Part shown: one piece after another, positions 1 to 11,284 of the stretch
Numbering within the stretch: the stretch's first letter is position 1
Layout of the letters: the number at the start of each line of letters is the position of its first letter
NCBI GenBank assembly: GCA_914767715.1
Contig: OU612070.1
Coordinates: 12,727,501 to 12,791,500 of the forward strand
Direction of reading: 5' to 3'
DNA: 64,000 bases
Origin: Membranipora membranacea
Lineage: Eukaryota > Bryozoa > Gymnolaemata > Cheilostomatida > Membraniporidae
The notes under the pieces: generated by a model
Databases searched by the model: none
Told to the model about the DNA's origin: nothing
Seen by the model: only the letters and a program-made list of their open reading frames with translations
Program-made: the position numbers and the translations under genes

Positions 1-363
1 CACACAATGAATTTCCAACACATTGTTGATGTCATGACTGACTTTCATTCAATTACTTTCAACACACCTGGATTTTGATAGTTGCATATATCTTTGAGCC
101 ACAAAGGAAAGGCATCAGACATGTATAACAATATGAGTAGTGATGATAATAATTCTCACATATCTGATATTGATAGGGTGCTGTTTGGAATACACAAATG
201 AGAGAGGGAATTTATGCCTGAAAAAGAGACAATAAATTCACAGTCTGAAAAAAGTACAGCTGCCGTAAAATAATACAAGCATAAGCATATTCATAATTTT
301 ATCACAAATCAAAAATATTCTACAACAGGGTTGAGGCGCAAATTAGCAAGACCGCTATATTCA

Positions 364-613
364 TTACTGGTAGTCGTCCTTTGTGACAGTCAACGTCCAT
401 TTTTTGCGACCATCCAAAATCTGAATATCCAACAACCATAACAATGAAGGTGGAATTTGGTTCAACATCCAGGTTGCTTTGGAAAATGATGCCATGTTGT
501 TACACCTCTTGCCATCAACTGCATAAACATCCTTCACACTATTTCCTGTACTTTCCGTACCCCCTAGATATTGATACATCCAGATATTCACCTTTTGAAT
601 TTGCCAAGTCAAA
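364..613 (-). other. Possible exon of a discoidin/fucolectin-like domain, frame-disrupted
   Basis: A minus-strand open stretch follows a plausible splice acceptor (CAAAAG then GTGAATATC). It reads VNIWMYQYLGGTESTG and then YAVDGKRCNNMASFSKATW, which resembles the N-terminal part of galactose-binding F5/8-type C or fucolectin-like domains (N-V-A...AVDG...C...W). After the Trp the better continuation (STFIVMVVGYSDF) lies in another frame, suggesting a one-base indel, decay or an error in the sequence. No partner exons were found and the fragment may belong to a gene off the left edge. This is weak, inferred homology. Confidence 0.25.
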
Positions 614-649
614 AAGCAGGTGCATGACATGGTTTGTTATGCAATGAAG

Positions 650-3600
650 TTTATGTTTCGGTTCGCTCGCCAGGGGCTCAATATAGGCATAAATAATCAC
701 ATATTATCACAACCTATACATGGCACATCTTAACTTAAGTATTTGTATATCACACTTTTTCCTTATGCTCTTTGTGAATACGTCTCACTTTCTCACCTGA
801 ATAATAGCCCAGAAGCTTAGATACAGCCATTCACAAATAACATGTCAGTTATGCAATGGAATTTCTTTAATTTTTAACATTATGATAATAATATCTTGAA
901 TTATGTTCAAAAAATTAATTAATCATGGTATCATATAGACTGACCACACTTCCATTTCCAGTTGTGATGAAAGCTAAAACCTGAGAAAACTGGTACAAGG
1001 CATTTCTACCTCGTCATTTTTATTAGGTGGGTGGCTGCAGAAATAACCACATTTTATGTTATCAAATATCATAATGTTGTAACAATCTTAATCAAAAACC
1101 ATCTTAAGCATCATTTGAATATAATTTTTTTATATATGAGCAGTTATCGAAATAGGTGTAGGTGACATATTCTGTCAATAATTATAATTAAAATTATTGT
1201 CAGTGACATCTTGTGAAAATTCATTAGATAAATTTTACATTTTTACCAGGGTTAGAGACAAGGTAGTCACACAAAAAAGGCATGATGTGAAGTATCCTTC
1301 AATAATCGCATGCGTTATAATTTCAGTTTGTATATTTGGTTGTATCGAATTGAATGCCTGCCTTGACTTCTAAAACAACAATGGTATAATTTTGTAACAA
1401 GTCATATCTGGCATCATCCTTCGCACTATATCACGAAGGGTTCTACTAATTATTGTTAACAATAATGTATCCATAGGGCCTACACATAAATATCATTGTG
1501 TGTCTATTTTTACATGTTCATCATTTAATATTTAATCAATTTAATTTATTTTTTGCATCTTATGACGATTTTTCTCACACAGTTTACATGCTTGCTAGTT
1601 CACCCAACATACCCTCTATATAGTATTGAAGGGTTGGTATTAAAGGTGCCACATAAGAAAGGTATGATTTGAGTGGCGTTTCATAGGCAAATTTAATACA
1701 GAAGGTTGCCTGATGCATTTTTGTCAACATTTTATTGGTTACCCCTTACAACATCAACAAATCTGAAATACCGATTTCACCCAAAGCATGGTGATAAGTA
1801 GCATTTGATAAAGATATTTCTTTCAGCGGCCTGCGCTGATTTATTGTTAACATTCCAATGGATTCATCCTACTGGATATATGGGTTAAAAATAAGGGTGA
1901 CAGCAAGGAAAGCACGAGGTGTTGAGGCGTCCCTGGGAGCATATCTCACCAAATGTATTCTCAGTCTTTTTACATCTACAGTTCCAGGTTCCAAATCTCT
2001 GCGACCATCCTGTGAGGTATAATGAGGTGATCAAGAAGTCCTGACATTATTAGTATCAAACTTTTTATTTTGGAATCCCCCTTTTAGGAGCTCATATTTA
2101 TGCAGTTACTATGCTAACAAGCTGGAAAGTGAGTGTTTTCAGATCCTAGTTCTCTTTTCACGAAATATGTTCATAGTGTCTTGAAACCTCAAAAAAACGC
2201 AGATCAGAAGTAAATCATTATTCTTAAAAACCGTGGTATTGTAATGTATGGCCATAGAATGGCATATCACCATAGCTGCTGTTTCAAGTCCAGGCATGCG
2301 ATCTGACAATAGGCAACTGTTGGATAAGAAATACCAAACTGATAAAAGCCATGGCATGACAGCATTGAACAAAACTGAGGGCTCTTTAATGCATTTATAT
2401 GAGGTCTGATAAATAATGGTGTGACTGATGTCAGCAAACTTGTTACAATTATTGCTATAACATTAACTCTCAAAGTACAGTTTTTTGCATTGTAATAAAG
2501 ATCATCTGAGACAAATAGAGTGTCAAACATGACAAAGATGTGTTTTACCGACACATTACAGACTCTCCAAAAGCTGGTCATTATTATGAGATCAGAAATA
2601 TAAATATAAGCACAACACAGAATGTGCCTTGACATGATTCAACTCATTTTTGGGCCATAGTTATCCAACAAAAGGTTTGCCCCATTGGAAAACCACAGGT
2701 TGATCACTGCAGCACTTCTGTTGGAAATCACTCAATCACTTCGCTGAAGTGCCGCTTGCTCTTGTTGCTAGATTGGCTTCCATACACTGGGGAACCTTTT
2801 TGTTCTGGCACTTGGTCTGGCGATCACTTACCCTTGGTCGTTGCTAAGTAAAAACCTTAAACTTTTCCTGTAATAGAAATCTCCTACCCTGTGATTGGGT
2901 TAGGTAAGGAGTTGTCTGTCACTGGAAATTTATGACTTGTACAACGGAATCAGTCTAGAATCCAAAATATTATATTTAAATCCAAAGTTTAAATAGAATA
3001 AGTTATAAATAGGGAATTTATTATATGTGAGGAGGCCAAAACTCATATTGTATGCAGTAGCTGGGCAGAAAAAGAAGGAAGAAGATGACCATTTCTTAAG
3101 TGAAAGAAGCAAACATAAAAATCATATGAGGTGTTTTTATTGTTTCACAGGAAAATGTGGTCATAATTTTGAGTTGTCCAATTGTGTTTATATCAGAATT
3201 AGCCTAGCATATTCTAAGCGTTCAGACGGCTGCAATGTAAGATAATGGCATTACATTATCAAACACTCATTTTAAGCGACTTGAGTTTTTGATTATTTAT
3301 TTTATGCCATTAGCTCGCATTGCAGTCCAGGCAAGACTGAATAAAATAAAACCCATAGCAATGAAACATAGGAAGTATTATAAAAATCAACAACACAGGG
3401 TTGTATCGACAATTACCACAGACGGACTTGATGTACTTTTTAACCGGCCTTATCAATTTGACTCTATGGTTAGCCTAGGATTCAGGATATTGCTTTTGTG
3501 GTGTTATCTATCCATGTATCACTTCACTATTGCATTTCTGAACTGACCCATGACCTTGTGTTTTGGTTCACGTTTTGATTGTCTGACTGGTTTTGGTATG

Positions 3601-4290
3601 TTTTCGTGTTGAAAAGTCTGTTTATGTTGGCTGAGTGGATAACTCCAAATTGTTTATCTGAATACCAGTCAACTCCATAGTGCTCCAATGTTCAATCAGC
3701 TGGTTGTTCCAAATGGCGTTTTGTAAAAAACTGTGCAGGATGGAATTTTTTTCAGCAATTCGCTGTCAAATGGGAACTGGAAACTAATCACAGACTTTCT
3801 TTAGAGGATGGCGAAGATTGGCTGTTGTGACAACAAGCTGTCCATGGAAAAAATTGCAGATCATTCAGAATGTGGAGAATATTTCCTGGTGCATATCATG
3901 GGAAAATTGGGTAGAATTGTATTTTTTGAGGGAATCGAAAATGGGGTCTGCAGATGTAGCTGCAGCTGCTGATGCAAGATTCCAAAATACTTGTAAATGC
4001 AAGGCCATTCCATGGTTTGCACCTTTGCAGCTTTGAACAGCAGAAAAAATAATGGATATGGATAAATCCGCGCCCTGACTCTAATATTCAAACTTGTTAA
4101 TAGCGATTGTGGAGTCACTTCAACTCACTTCATTTTGATAGCCTATAACCCTTTGGTATGTCCTGTTTGTTACCCGTATTAATTAGTCTAACCATGTAAA
4201 CACTTAATTAGACAATTATGTGCCAAAAATGCTACATTGTAGTAACAATGCTAGCCCAGAGCTGAAACATGGCAAGTCTATAACAAAGTT
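650..4290. other. Gene-poor AT-rich stretch
   Basis: No reading frame here looks like a conserved protein and no RNA gene or clear repeat boundary could be supported. The open frames present are short, overlap on both strands and have no recognisable domains. The stretch is probably the 3' flank of the minus-strand cysteine-rich cluster plus intergenic DNA. Confidence 0.5.
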
Positions 4291-4330
4291 GTGCTTTTAT
4301 TGAATTCAAATATGACACAATGTCATTCAT

Positions 4331-5845
4331 TTATTCACAGAAGGAGTTTCCTGGTTTGAAGATGATTTTCCTCTTGCTTGTGGCATCCTTGTAGTAGACA
4401 CATTCAGTACCAGGCTCACAGCCGCAGGAGGCAAATCCAGGCATGTGGCAGCTAGCTCCCTTAGCAATATATCTCACACATGTGCCTTTTCCTCTGACTG
4501 TTTAAAAAATATCTCAGTGAGAAAGGTTTGAACAGTGAATGTATGGAAACAATATTGTTGTCTGTTTTTCAGAAGCAGACCTAACTTAGCCAATGTTTTG
4601 GCTCTGATTGGATGTCGGAGTGAAAAGCCAACACAACAGCTAACATACCCAGGAACATATATTTAAAAGATCGGATGCAGGAGGGGAAAAGGCCCCAACT
4701 TGTCTAGCCTAGTCTAGGAAATCCGTTATATAAAAAAGAAGAAGCCATATATCATTGCTCATGGATAGTTGTGACAAGTATGGCCAACTATTCTTGAGAC
4801 AACAAGGCAATTTCTCACCAGACATAATGTACTTTGATGTCAGTTCAATACTCAAGACAACATTATCACAGCCGCTCCTTTCTCAACACTATTTTCTTAG
4901 TTCCGCCACGGTACATGAAAGTCAAATATGTTTCAAAATTATTGAGCTGCGAAAATAAAAATTGATTGGAATATTAATCTTATTCAAACTTACTCAGTCT
5001 TCCATCCTTGATCACATCAAGGATTGCTCTTTTGCTGACAATTTGGAATCTGTAGTTGTCTACACAACACATACCATCATCACAGTCATTGGACGTATTA
5101 CATGTCTAAATAATAGAGCATTACAAAAGTTTATCTTCTTCTGAATGGGCACTACAAACTGGCTCTGGGTGATCTCAGATATGTGGCAGGTGCTGCATAG
5201 GAACATCTTGCAGCATCCAATCCCATAGAGCACCTGCCACAACTCTTACAACACACCTCGTACTTCAGTACAATGGATGAGTGTTGAGTTGGACTAAGTA
5301 CTTAAAATATTTTTGAGCACACAACATGGGCTGCACCAATAAACCCTCAACTATGATTGATTTTTTTCTGGTTATTGCCAATACAGAACTGAACTTTATC
5401 TGTACTGATAGTTGCTGTGGTTGTTTACATCAATATAGCAGATATATTTCTCAAAATGTAATTTGTCAGGGGACATGGATGATAGTATCATGATATAATT
5501 ACTGACGCTTCGGTACCATCACAAGAATAAGATGTGACAACCAGGGGTCAATTTCTAAATCATCTCTAAACTATGAGAGATACACATCCTAAATATTGGA
5601 ATCTGGCAGTGTACCTGCTTCCTTTAGAATATCAAGGTCTATTGACATCAAGGATGTTATAACACTAAAACAGCCAAATGAACTATGAGACAAACGGGAA
5701 ATTAGTGGGCAATAAATCTCAAAAGCAAAATTAGAACAACAAGACAAGTTTTTGCGACTAGAAAACATGTTTCGCATTTACAGAGTGTACTTACCGCAGC
5801 AAAGGTAGCGGCAATACAGCAGACGAGGAGAATAAGAACCTTCAT
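4331..5845 (-). CDS. Secreted 10-cysteine protein A (prokineticin/colipase-like pattern)
   Basis: Three coding exons on the minus strand: 5795-5845, 4994-5105 and 4331-4497, joined at phases 0 and 1, giving 109 aa ending in TAA. Exon 1 is a signal peptide (MKVLILLVCCIAATFAA). The mature part has C-x5-C-x4-CC, then C-x9-C-x7-C-x1-C-x5-C and a last Cys two residues from the end, ten cysteines in all. That count and the CC, CGC and CEPGTEC spacings resemble the colipase/prokineticin/Dickkopf-Cys2 fold. It lacks the N-terminal AVIT needed by true prokineticins. Role is not known; a secreted signalling, defence or venom-like peptide is possible. A minus-strand AATAAA sits at 4296-4301. Unlike its two paralogues, the last two exons are fused into one. 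Confidence 0.8.
5183..5240. repeat. 12-bp perfect inverted repeat (hairpin)
   Basis: GTGGCAGGTGCT at 5183-5194 is the exact reverse complement of AGCACCTGCCAC at 5229-5240, with a 34-nt loop containing a second, smaller inverted pair (TGCTGCA/TGCAGCA). It lies in intron 1 of cysteine-rich gene A. It could be a foldback relic or a small hairpin RNA; nothing distinguishes these. Confidence 0.6.
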
Positions 5846-6423
5846 GGTGAGAATCAAACTGGTCAGAGTAAAATGTAAACAAGGAATGGTATGCCTGATC
5901 CAGCGCAATAAACAGATAAGGGTTATTATGACACTATGTGTAATAGCATCTGGGGATTTTCACACAGTCACCGGAAGCATACACAGCGTTAGCCTGTGTT
6001 GACAAGCTTTCGTTGTGGGGAAATAACAACATGTATCAGTGATCTTAACAGTGAGTTTAAGTACTCAGACTTTTTAAAACTTTTACATAACGATGACCCA
6101 GAGTTTCAGGAAAGTAATATAGCTCTTAACCATCTGAGTTACGGCTATCGGTTATATGATGTAACTTATAACCTAGCCAAGGTGTGGGCTCTGATTGGTG
6201 GGTGGGGAGAAGAAGAGCCAATACCAGGTCATATGGTACTATCAGGAAAGTACCTTCAACATCGGCATTGCCTAGCTTATAATGAATGTGGGATTTTGCA
6301 CAAGATGAAAACTTGATTGCCAGATGTGGTTGCGAACCAACAACTCTCATTTTAAATGTGTGTAAAAACATGTTCAAGAAGTTGAACAACCTTATTGCCA
6401 GTCATAATAACAACGACTCACCT

Positions 6424-6477
6424 GTGTGATGGCACACAGGCTACAGTCACACCGACCACAGCTAAGAGAACAACCTA
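6424..6477 (-). pseudogene. Decayed signal-peptide exon of the 10-cysteine family
   Basis: The minus strand carries a segment similar to the first exons of genes C and D: TTAGCTGTGG, then TGACTGTAGCC, then a GTGAGT donor. Read in the family frame it gives VVLLAVVGVTVACVPSH, a signal-peptide core, but the codon just before it is TAG and no ATG-AAG start is in frame. It is either a relic of a fourth copy, or a second exon of a split signal peptide whose ATG exon I cannot find (the TAG would then be a splice acceptor). Homology is visible, status is inference. Confidence 0.35.
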
Positions 6478-6826
6478 GGATGAACATGATATACGCATCA
6501 AATTTCACATCATGTCTGTGAGCAACAAGCAATAATGCAACAACGCTTTATGATACGTCATGAACACTTATGATATGAATATATATAGTATACTTTTATT
6601 GTCAATCTACAATCATATTTTTGGATGTTTTTCATGCCGTTTATTATAATTATTATTTTATTGAATGATTATACATTAACCGAAGAGTAGTTACTGATCC
6701 TTACCAGAACTCTCTCTTTAACCGGCAGATCATCTTCAGCTTCTGATAATTGGCAAAGAAGAGAACAGAAAAATCAAACTGAACCAATTATAGTTTTATT
6801 AGGTCTAAATTAAAATCTTATACAAT

Positions 6827-8243
6827 TTACTCATTTTGAGGTTTTTCGCAAACAGATTTTCCTGGCCTGTTAATCATCATCCTCTTTCCAATCTCAATCT
6901 TCTGCACTTCTGCTGGGATAGCTATCAGGGGTTTCTCTGGGTAGTATACACACTTGGTTCCTACAAAGAAAGTAGAGAATAGATAAGAATACTGGGGTCA
7001 AAAATGGTGAAGATCTTGGATGGAGAGGGCAATACAACAGGATATCAAATCTTATGAGAACTGTTAACACATCCACTCCGCAGAATAATTTTCAAATCGA
7101 ATTCATAAAGTTTGTGACATAAATGTAAAAAAGAGGTATCATTTCTATAAGGATGACAGCAGTTTGCATGGAGGCAGGTTGCATGATTAATAAACAGCTG
7201 GCAATATCGGGTTCCAACATTTTAAATTCAGAGTCATTAGCATCTGCAGACAGTAAGACAGACATTATAGAGAATGTACCTGGCTCACAGCCGCAGACAG
7301 CGAATCCCATCATGTGACAGCTATCATTCTCCTTCACATAGCTGACACATCTACCACCAGCAAATCTGTCGATAACTAAAATCAGAAGGGGACTGCAGTG
7401 TTTGAAAGCTTGATCTATCATTCTGGTAGCACTTTGTTATGCCCGTAGGTTTGTTTTGAAAGAAATCATGATAGTTCTCAATTTACTCGAGGTAAATTGA
7501 AAAAAAAGAAAGTTCTGTGGAGATGGGAAAAGAAAACATAGTAAGGTTTGACAATTGCATTCCCACAATACTAAGTGTAAAAGTAAGTGTAACAGTAAGT
7601 GCAACAGTAAGTGTAACAGAAAGTGCAAGAGTAAGTGTAACAGCAAGAGTAAAAGTAAGTGTAAAAGTAAGTGTAACAGTACCTGAGATTTTCTCTAAAG
7701 CTCTCTTGCTTACAACAAAGAACCTACTCATAGGTACACAGCATGACCCAGTATCGCAATCATCACTTGTCTCACAATTGCTCTACAAATAAAGACAATA
7801 TAAAACTGTAGCTGTCTGTGTATCATGACATTTGAATTTTTGTGTAATGATAATATATAATCCAATATTAAAATGTTTCAGATGCCTGCGGAAATGAAGA
7901 TTTGAGAGGGCAGGTAAGGATATCAAAATTTGTTTTCTGCTTCAAACTCAATACTAAAACTGAAGGGATTTGTTAATGAGATTCATTTACACTGTTTGCG
8001 CTTGCAATTTTCAAAAGGCCTTGCTTACAATCAGATATTTAGCATCTTCATAAGGAAGAAACAACACACAACACAATAGTTTACAAGGCATTAGATGGCT
8101 GCCAAGTTCCAACCCACTAAACACACCTTTACTCTCTAAATGGCTAGGTTATGAAAATTAACAAGTTATCACACTTAACCCACCTTTGGGATTGCATTGG
8201 CTACAGCCACAAGCGAAATAGCTAATAGTAGAAGACACTTCAT
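6827..8243 (-). CDS. Secreted 10-cysteine protein C (prokineticin/colipase-like pattern)
   Basis: Four coding exons on the minus strand: 8184-8243, 7683-7782, 7280-7375 and 6827-6960 (phases 0, 1, 1), giving 129 aa. The signal peptide is MKCLLLLAISLVAVANA with likely cleavage before IPK. The mature chain has CETSDDC, then GSCCVP, a Lys/Arg-rich linker, then RCVSYVKENDSCHMMGF, VCGCEPGTKC and a basic C-terminal tail with the tenth Cys in SVCEKP. The pattern matches genes A and D and the ten-cysteine colipase/prokineticin arrangement. A minus-strand AATAAA lies at 6795-6800. A TATA-like CTATATT lies about 25 nt upstream of the ATG, overlapping a CACAG that could instead be a 5' UTR splice acceptor. 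The exon 2 donor abuts a 12-bp minisatellite. Function unknown. Confidence 0.85.
7564..7682. repeat. 12-bp minisatellite next to a splice donor
   Basis: About ten degenerate copies of a 12-bp unit, AGTAAGTGTAAC with A/C and G changes, run on the plus strand right up to the exon 2 donor of cysteine-rich gene C. On the transcribed minus strand the units read GTTACACTTACT, so the intron starts within repeat DNA. The copies differ from one another, so the array is not newly expanded. Confidence 0.85.
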
Positions 8244-8682
8244 CTTGTCACTGTGGGATGAATATAGCAACTGGGACGAACGGATGTACTGACGCAAAGC
8301 AAGAGATTAAACAGTACCAGTTGTGGCCTGAAATACTTCTGAGAACCACCATATGTGGTAAGCGGATATGATACGCAGCACTAAGGCTCTGTTGCACTGT
8401 CTCGAGAGATTAGACCGAGCTATTGAGCCTTGTTTTGATCTGAATGCAATGAGTAAAATGTCATACCAAAAAGAAAATATCTACCAATGAACTGGAACAA
8501 AATTTTCTGTCGATGCTGCTGAGCTTAAACAGATTACTTGAGTCAATAAAAAATATGCCTGCGCTCTCCAAAATGGATGTTTTTGTATTGATTTGAGCTT
8601 TCATTGTAAAGTTAAGCAATTATTTACAGCCCCAGGAGCAAATGAAGAGGGGGAAGTGGAACACCCTAACATCGAGACTACA

Positions 8683-8857
8683 CTGTACACATGTGATCGT
8701 TAGAGTCGATTTAGTCTGAATACCTGACATGCTCCCGCCCAAAATTAATGAAACTGACCCCGGGTCCCTTCTGATGGTACTCATGCTAAGTGAATTAATT
8801 CTCTCTCTATCAATCAGAGACACACATGCAATAGTTTAACATGTGATCGGTCGCGAA
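8683..8857. mobile_element. MITE copy 1 (TGATCGTTAGA family)
   Basis: One of three related copies in the window (others at 13024-13210 and 15530-15707). Shared blocks are TGATCGTTAGAGTC at the left, a GGGTC...CCTTCTGATGGTACT centre, and TCTCTCTATCAATCAGAGA at the right. The outer blocks are imperfect inverted repeats, as in a small non-autonomous DNA transposon. No coding capacity. Confidence 0.6.
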
Positions 8858-8930
8858 GGGGACAGCATAATATAATCTGAGATATGATGTAATGATTTAT
8901 TGATTCAAAACAAACAGTTTTTTGTACAAT

Positions 8931-11244
8931 TTAATTTTTGGTAGGTTTCTCGCAGACGGATTTGCCTGGCTTGTACATCATCCTCCTCTTTCCAACCTTC
9001 TCAGCATTCTTAACCGGCATTTTGATAGCAATCTTCTTCAGTTCCTCAGGGTAGTAGATACACTTAGTACCTGAATGTAGAGCAGAAAATAGTTATGAAT
9101 GAATCAGAATGAAAATAAATACTAATAATGCTCATCAAGACAACTGCCCAAAGTACTCAACTATTTCCATAGTTGAGTTTCATGAGTAGTCGGAGAAGAT
9201 TCACAGTGACCGGATCCTGTTGAATCTTGGTATGGTCTGATGAAGCGAATACTTTTTGTCTAACAGCTGGCAGGAAAACTTTCACCATGTTTCAAAATAT
9301 TTCAATGCTTGGGTGAAATATCATTTCAGCTAACTTTTTTACATGATAGTAAATCTACGCCTTCTATATCACTTCCATTTGTTGTATTTATGGTTAGCCA
9401 AATTCTAATAGCTACAACATACTATTACTTTTGAGTTGCCGAGTCTCCTACAAAGAGAAGGCAACTCCAATGTAACAGACTTGTCGCACTAGAACAGGTA
9501 TTGCTTAGAAAAACCAAAGCCAGTTATCAAGCGTCAACCACATAGTACAAACTGCTGCAAATTTAGTAATGATGAATCATATTATACCTTCGTACTTACT
9601 TTGTTTTACAAAATCCAGATTGTGGAATTGGGAAATGGATTATACTTTTATTTGGGCTGAATATTGAACAAAATGTATACTTTTCAGGACCCTCAGCTTA
9701 CTCACATGTGGATACAACTTGTATAGTTCTGTTTATGATGCAAATAGATATTTGTGAGGTTGATTTCTGGCGAGCCTGTTCAGTTGACTGCATTAAGTAG
9801 TTTGAATGGGTCATCATAAAAATAATCTTTACTTTTATTTATGGCACATCAGCAGGTCAGCACCGTTGGTCTCAGGAAGATCTGGTTATATGTATATTTC
9901 GCCTGTTCCTTTCATTTCAAATGTTCATCTCACTGCGAATTTGAAAAGTGAAAAACAATTGCCCTGACTTCTCAGTCACCTACCTGGCTCACAGCCGCAA
10001 GCAGCGAATCCCATCATGTGGCAGCTACCATTCTCCTTAACATAGTTGACACATCTACCACCAGAGAATCTGTCGATAGCTAAAATCAGAAAGGACAGTG
10101 TTTGAAAGCTTGATATCCCTCCGATAGCACATTTGTTATGCACCAAATGACAACAGCAAGAAAGTATAGAAAATCGTGTTGAATCAGAGTGATTTCTTAT
10201 GACTAGTGGGAGATGCATTGGGACTCTAACCCACAACACCAGCGCACCAATCACCTTGCAGTGAATGGTGATTGGGCCATCTTGCCATCACAACATTCCT
10301 AAACAAGAATGGGTCGATGGCGACAATAAGCATGTCCGCTATTCACTACTCTTTTCACTACATTCATTATTTGGGTATTGAAGCTCTCACACGATTGGTT
10401 TTTGTCGCTTTTGGAGCAAAATATTTGGCAACAGCATGATCACATTTTTCTGTTTGGGCAATAAATACAACATAAATTTTAACAGTGAGAAAAAGGTTAC
10501 CTTTGATCTTCTCTTTTGAGACCACGGCTCTTTTGCTCGCAATGTAGAACCTTCTCATAGGCACACAGCAAGACCCAGCACCACAATCATCGCTCGTCTC
10601 ACAGTTACTTGTCTACAAAGTATCATGACAAATACAACCAAATTTACCACGAGGTCTCAGATTCCAGGCTAAAAGAATACATACTCTACCGTTTTGTCTT
10701 GCTTAAACTGAAATAATAACACTTTACAAGTCTTATTGCCTTCGTTACATTCTCAAGCAAGTTAATTTTCACTTTCTTTATGCGAACAAAACAGACAAAC
10801 CGAAATCTCGGATGATGTCTGGTCAAGCGGCTACTTTGCAATCAGAACTAATCATCTTTTCCTTCATTGGTTGAGCTTGATACACAATGTTCCCCTCTCT
10901 TGACCGCTACATCATTTTAGGAAAGTCAAACGATTGGTTAAGCAGAAACATAAAACATTAAATTTGAAAAATTAAATGCGGCAAATCATTACTGTAGCTC
11001 ATTTGTAGATAGCCAGGTGATTGAAAGTTGAAATCTTTTTAAGTGGTTGTGATGGAGTCAAGTTTTTGGTTAACTTTGAGTAAAAATGAGATTAGACTGA
11101 GAACTCAAGAATGATGCCAAAAACCTGATTTCTTCACACACACTTTGAAAACAAAAGGTTATACCATGCAACAAAGTTACTCACCCTTGGAATGGCACTG
11201 GCTACAGCCACAAGCAAAACAACCAAGAGTAGAACGCACTTCAT
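8931..11244 (-). CDS. Secreted 10-cysteine protein D (prokineticin/colipase-like pattern)
   Basis: Four coding exons on the minus strand: 11185-11244, 10501-10612, 9984-10079 and 8931-9070 (phases 0, 1, 1), giving 135 aa. The signal peptide is MKCVLLLVVLLVAVASA, cleavage probably before IPR. Mature cysteines: CETSDDC, GAGSCC, a linker with MRRFYIASKR, RCVNYVKENGSC, AACGCEPGTKC, then a Lys-rich tail ending SVCEKPTKN. It is closest to gene C: exon 3 has the same length (96 nt) and most residues agree. An AATAAA is at 8896-8901 on the minus strand and a TATA-like ACTTATATAG at 11271-11280. The GC dipeptide context CGCEPG is split by a phase-1 intron in C and D but not in A. Function is not known. 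Confidence 0.87.
10196..10320 (-). mobile_element. tRNA-derived SINE, family 1, fragment
   Basis: On the minus strand it has a pol III A-box-like AGATGGCCCAATCACC and a B-box-like GGGTTAGAGTCCC about 45 nt apart, with the CATTCACTGCAAGGTGATT middle also seen at 16320-16385 (minus) and in part near 14050 (plus). It lies in intron 2 of cysteine-rich gene D. Family assignment rests on comparing the three copies in this window. Confidence 0.55.
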
Positions 11245-11284
11245 CTTGACTCTGTGTGAAAGGTGAAAAGCTATATAAGTCAAT

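Noticed and set aside
7437-7731. Open frames with repeated LLLHLLLH or TLTFTLTV on the minus strand and VSVTVSATVSV on the plus strand
   Set aside because: They are translations of the 12-bp minisatellite in several frames, not proteins.
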